Origin: Maricaulis sp048269565
GTDB taxonomy: Bacteria > Pseudomonadota > Alphaproteobacteria > Caulobacterales > Maricaulaceae
DNA: 64,000 bases
Reading direction: 5' to 3'
NCBI RefSeq assembly: GCF_048269565.1
Contig: NZ_JBLXIK010000002.1
Coordinates: 62,001-126,000 of the forward strand
Below the pieces are notes generated by a model. The model ran no database searches and was not told where the DNA came from. It saw nothing but the letters and a program-made list of their open reading frames with translations. The translations under genes were made by a program, and so were the position numbers. This document shows positions 62,123-64,000 of this stretch, piece after piece; position 1 is the first letter of the stretch; every line of letters starts with the position of its first letter.

Positions 62123-63652
62123 TCAGAGGTCGAACAGCAGGCGCTGCGGATCCTCGAGGTTTTCCTTCACACGCACCAGCCAGGTCACGGCTTCCTTGCC
62201 GTCGACGATGCGGTGGTCATAGGACAGCGCCAGATACATCATCGGCCGGATCACGACCGCACCGTTGACCGCCATCGGGCGCTCCTGGATCTTGTGCATG
62301 CCGAGAATGCCCGATTGCGGCGCATTCAGGATCGGCATCGACATCAGCGAGCCATAGACCCCGCCATTGGAGATGGTGAAGCTGGCGCCCTGCATTTCGT
62401 CGATCGTCAGCTTGCCGTCGCGGGCGCGCTTGCCGAGGCGGATGATCTCTTTTTCGATCTCGGCGAGCGACATCTGGTCGGCATTGCGCACCACCGGCAC
62501 GACGAGGCCGCGATCGGTGCCGACGGCGACGCCGATATCGTAGAAATTCTTGAAGATGATGTCGGTGCCGTCGATCTCGGCATTGACGGAAGGGATATCC
62601 TTCAGCGCCGCGACACAGGCCTTCACGAAGAAACTCATGAAGCCCAGCTTGACGCCGTGCTTGCCGACAAAGGCTTCCTGGTGGGCTTTGCGGGCATCCA
62701 TGATGGCGCCCATATCGGCCTCGTTATAGGTCGTCAGGATGGCAGCCGCGTTCTGGGCATCCTTGAGGCGTTTGGCGATGGTCTGGCGCAGGCGCGTCAT
62801 GCGGACACGCTCCTCGCGCGGCCCGGTTTCGCGCGGCGCAGCCGGAGCGGCCGGAGCGGCAGGTGCAGAGGCGGCAGCGGGTGCTGCGGCGGCAGGTGCC
62901 GGCGCGGCGGCGGCCTGGAGCGCATCGCCCTTGGTGATGCGGCCATCCCGGCCGGTGCCGGCGATGGCGCCGGCGTCGAGCTTGTTCTCTTCGATAATGC
63001 GCGCGGCCGATGGCATGGCGACGGCATCGCCGCCCGTAGCCGGCGCGGCGGTGGCGGCAGCCGGTGCGGCCGCTGCGGCTGCGCCTTCGGTGATTCTCGC
63101 GACGGCATCGCCCGGAGCGACGCTATCGCCCTCAGCGACCAGCAATTCACTGATCACGCCTGCCACCGGTGACGGCACTTCGACGGCGACCTTGTCGGTC
63201 TCGATCTCGACCAGGGCCTGATCGACGGTGACGCTGTCGCCGACCTTGACCAGCCAGGCGCCGATCGTGCCCTCAGTGACCGATTCACCCATTTGCGGCA
63301 CCGTCGCCTCGACCGTCTCGCCGCCAGAGCTGGCGGCCGGAGCGGCGGGGGCAGCAAGCGCGGCAGCCGGTGCCGGCGCTTCAGCGGCGGGGGCAGCCGC
63401 AGCGGTCTCGCCACCGGCATTCATCGTCGCCAGCCGGGCGCCGATCTCAACGGTCTCGCCTTCCTCGACGAGAATATCGCCGATCGTGCCATCGCTTTCG
63501 GCGCGCACTTCGATCGCGACCTTGTCGGTCTCGAGTTCAACGAGGACATCGTCTTTCTTGACCGCGTCGCCGGTCTTGACCGACCAGCTGCCGACGGTGG
63601 CTTCAGTGACGGATTCGCCCAGTTGTGGAACGGTGATATCGGTCATGATCAT
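62123..63652 (-). CDS. sucB: 2-oxoglutarate dehydrogenase E2 (dihydrolipoyl succinyltransferase) with two lipoyl domains
   Basis: 509 residues. Two lipoyl domains are present (about residues 4-78 and 114-190), with lipoyl lysines K44 and K154 in ETDKVA motifs, where the Escherichia coli enzyme has one. Then an Ala/Pro linker, a subunit-binding domain (about 222-258), another Ala/Pro linker and the catalytic domain (about 285-509) with SYDHRIVDGKEA. AGGAAAG precedes the ATG. It passes succinyl groups to CoA in the TCA cycle. A second in-frame ATG is six bases later. Confidence 0.95.
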   Translation of the reverse strand: MIMTDITVPQLGESVTEATVGSWSVKTGDAVKKDDVLVELETDKVAIEVRAESDGTIGDILVEEGETVEIGARLATMNAGGETAAAAPAAEAPAPAAALAAPAAPAASSGGETVEATVPQMGESVTEGTIGAWLVKVGDSVTVDQALVEIETDKVAVEVPSPVAGVISELLVAEGDSVAPGDAVARITEGAAAAAAPAAATAAPATGGDAVAMPSAARIIEENKLDAGAIAGTGRDGRITKGDALQAAAAPAPAAAAPAAASAPAAPAAPAAPRETGPREERVRMTRLRQTIAKRLKDAQNAAAILTTYNEADMGAIMDARKAHQEAFVGKHGVKLGFMSFFVKACVAALKDIPSVNAEIDGTDIIFKNFYDIGVAVGTDRGLVVPVVRNADQMSLAEIEKEIIRLGKRARDGKLTIDEMQGASFTISNGGVYGSLMSMPILNAPQSGILGMHKIQERPMAVNGAVVIRPMMYLALSYDHRIVDGKEAVTWLVRVKENLEDPQRLLFDL

Positions 63653-63681
63653 GTCTTTCCTGTTCGCGGCGAGGCCGGGCG

Positions 63682-64000
63682 TCAGCCCAGGGCCTCGTCA
63701 ACCAGCGTTTCCTGTTGATGCTTGTGCTTGGCGGCAATACCGGTCGCCGTCGAGGCCGAAGGCGCCCGGCCGACATAGACCGGGCGAAGGGCGCTGCCCT
63801 CCAGCTTGGCCAGCACGAATTCGAGATTGGGCTCGACGAAGGTCCAATAGCCCATATTGCGCGGCTCTTCCTGGCACCAGACGATCTCGGCCTGCGGGAA
63901 GCGGGCGAGTTCGGCGAGAAGCGCCTTGAACGGGAAGGGATAGAGCTGCTCGACGCGCATCAGATAGACATCGTCGATCTCCTTGGCCTCGCGCGCCTCA
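63682..64000 (-). CDS. sucA: 2-oxoglutarate dehydrogenase E1, C-terminal fragment
   Basis: The last roughly 106 residues; the start is beyond the window edge. The sequence RVEQLYPFPF, WCQEEPRNMGYWTF and the ending GRAPSASTATGIAAKH match the C-terminus of the thiamine-dependent E1 component. Followed 29 bases later by sucB, the usual sucA-sucB-lpd order. Confidence 0.95.
   Translation of the reverse strand, partial: EAREAKEIDDVYLMRVEQLYPFPFKALLAELARFPQAEIVWCQEEPRNMGYWTFVEPNLEFVLAKLEGSALRPVYVGRAPSASTATGIAAKHKHQQETLVDEALG

Noticed and set aside
1..64000. CRISPR array, IS element or prophage
   Set aside because: No regularly spaced repeats, transposase or phage structural genes were seen anywhere in the window.

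Overview
The window looks like chromosomal DNA of a high-GC aerobic alphaproteobacterium, most probably a Caulobacterales/Hyphomonadaceae (Maricaulis-like) marine bacterium. This is inferred from gene orders typical of alphaproteobacteria (obgE-proB-nadD-rsfS-rlmH-envC-like-ctpA-yibQ-like-rppH, an atpHAGDC operon without F0 genes, sucA-sucB-lpd, DUF484-xerC, rplU-rpmA), from a ribosomal protein L21 with an extra C-terminal domain, and from sodium/proline symport. No prophage, IS element or CRISPR array is visible. The window begins inside a CoA-transferase gene and ends inside sucA.

Layout. 1-6101: end of a CaiB/BaiF CoA-transferase, then a three-gene minus-strand operon of exported or membrane-anchored proteins, including a 1413-residue protein with a von Willebrand A domain. 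6198-11298: a proline block, with one glutamate 5-kinase divergent from proC-proA-putP. 11359-17051: a lipid/redox block with a bifunctional enoyl-CoA hydratase/3-hydroxyacyl-CoA dehydrogenase, a divergent tandem TetR regulator, acyl-CoA thioesterase II and a ferredoxin-reductase-like flavoprotein. 17172-23747: a sulfide/persulfide response locus. A two-cysteine BigR/SqrR-type ArsR repressor and sulfide:quinone oxidoreductase are divergent from a translationally coupled operon of rhodanese, RND adaptor, RND pump and YgaP-like DUF2892 membrane protein. 23935-27344: DEAD-box helicase and MFS exporter. 27598-31530: moaA-moaD-moaE-moaB-moaC-moeA for molybdenum cofactor. 31539-33725: selD and mnmH (selenouridine in tRNA). 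33733-35610: acetyl-CoA hydrolase/transferase, followed by tRNA-Ser(CGA). 36069-47148: a housekeeping run from rplU to rppH with a second glutamate 5-kinase and an egtD-like methyltransferase. 47167-49826: exported amidohydrolase divergent from a membrane-anchored AraC regulator. 49888-54796: ATP synthase F1. 55194-60440: TerC, PriA, DUF484, XerC, GNAT. 60659-64000: lpd, sucB and the end of sucA.

The most unusual locus is the sulfide cluster. All four genes of the leftward operon overlap their neighbours by one to four bases, which places an RND efflux pump inside a sulfide-detoxification transcription unit. Both directions appear to start from two interleaved promoters in an 86-bp AT-rich gap where the persulfide-sensing repressor would be expected to bind. 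Other points worth following up are the large secreted vWA protein, the tandem TetR fusion, duplicated glutamate kinases with proA displaced from its usual place, an orphan egtD inside a conserved ribosome/cell-wall operon, and a PriA whose zinc-binding site has lost three of its eight expected cysteines.
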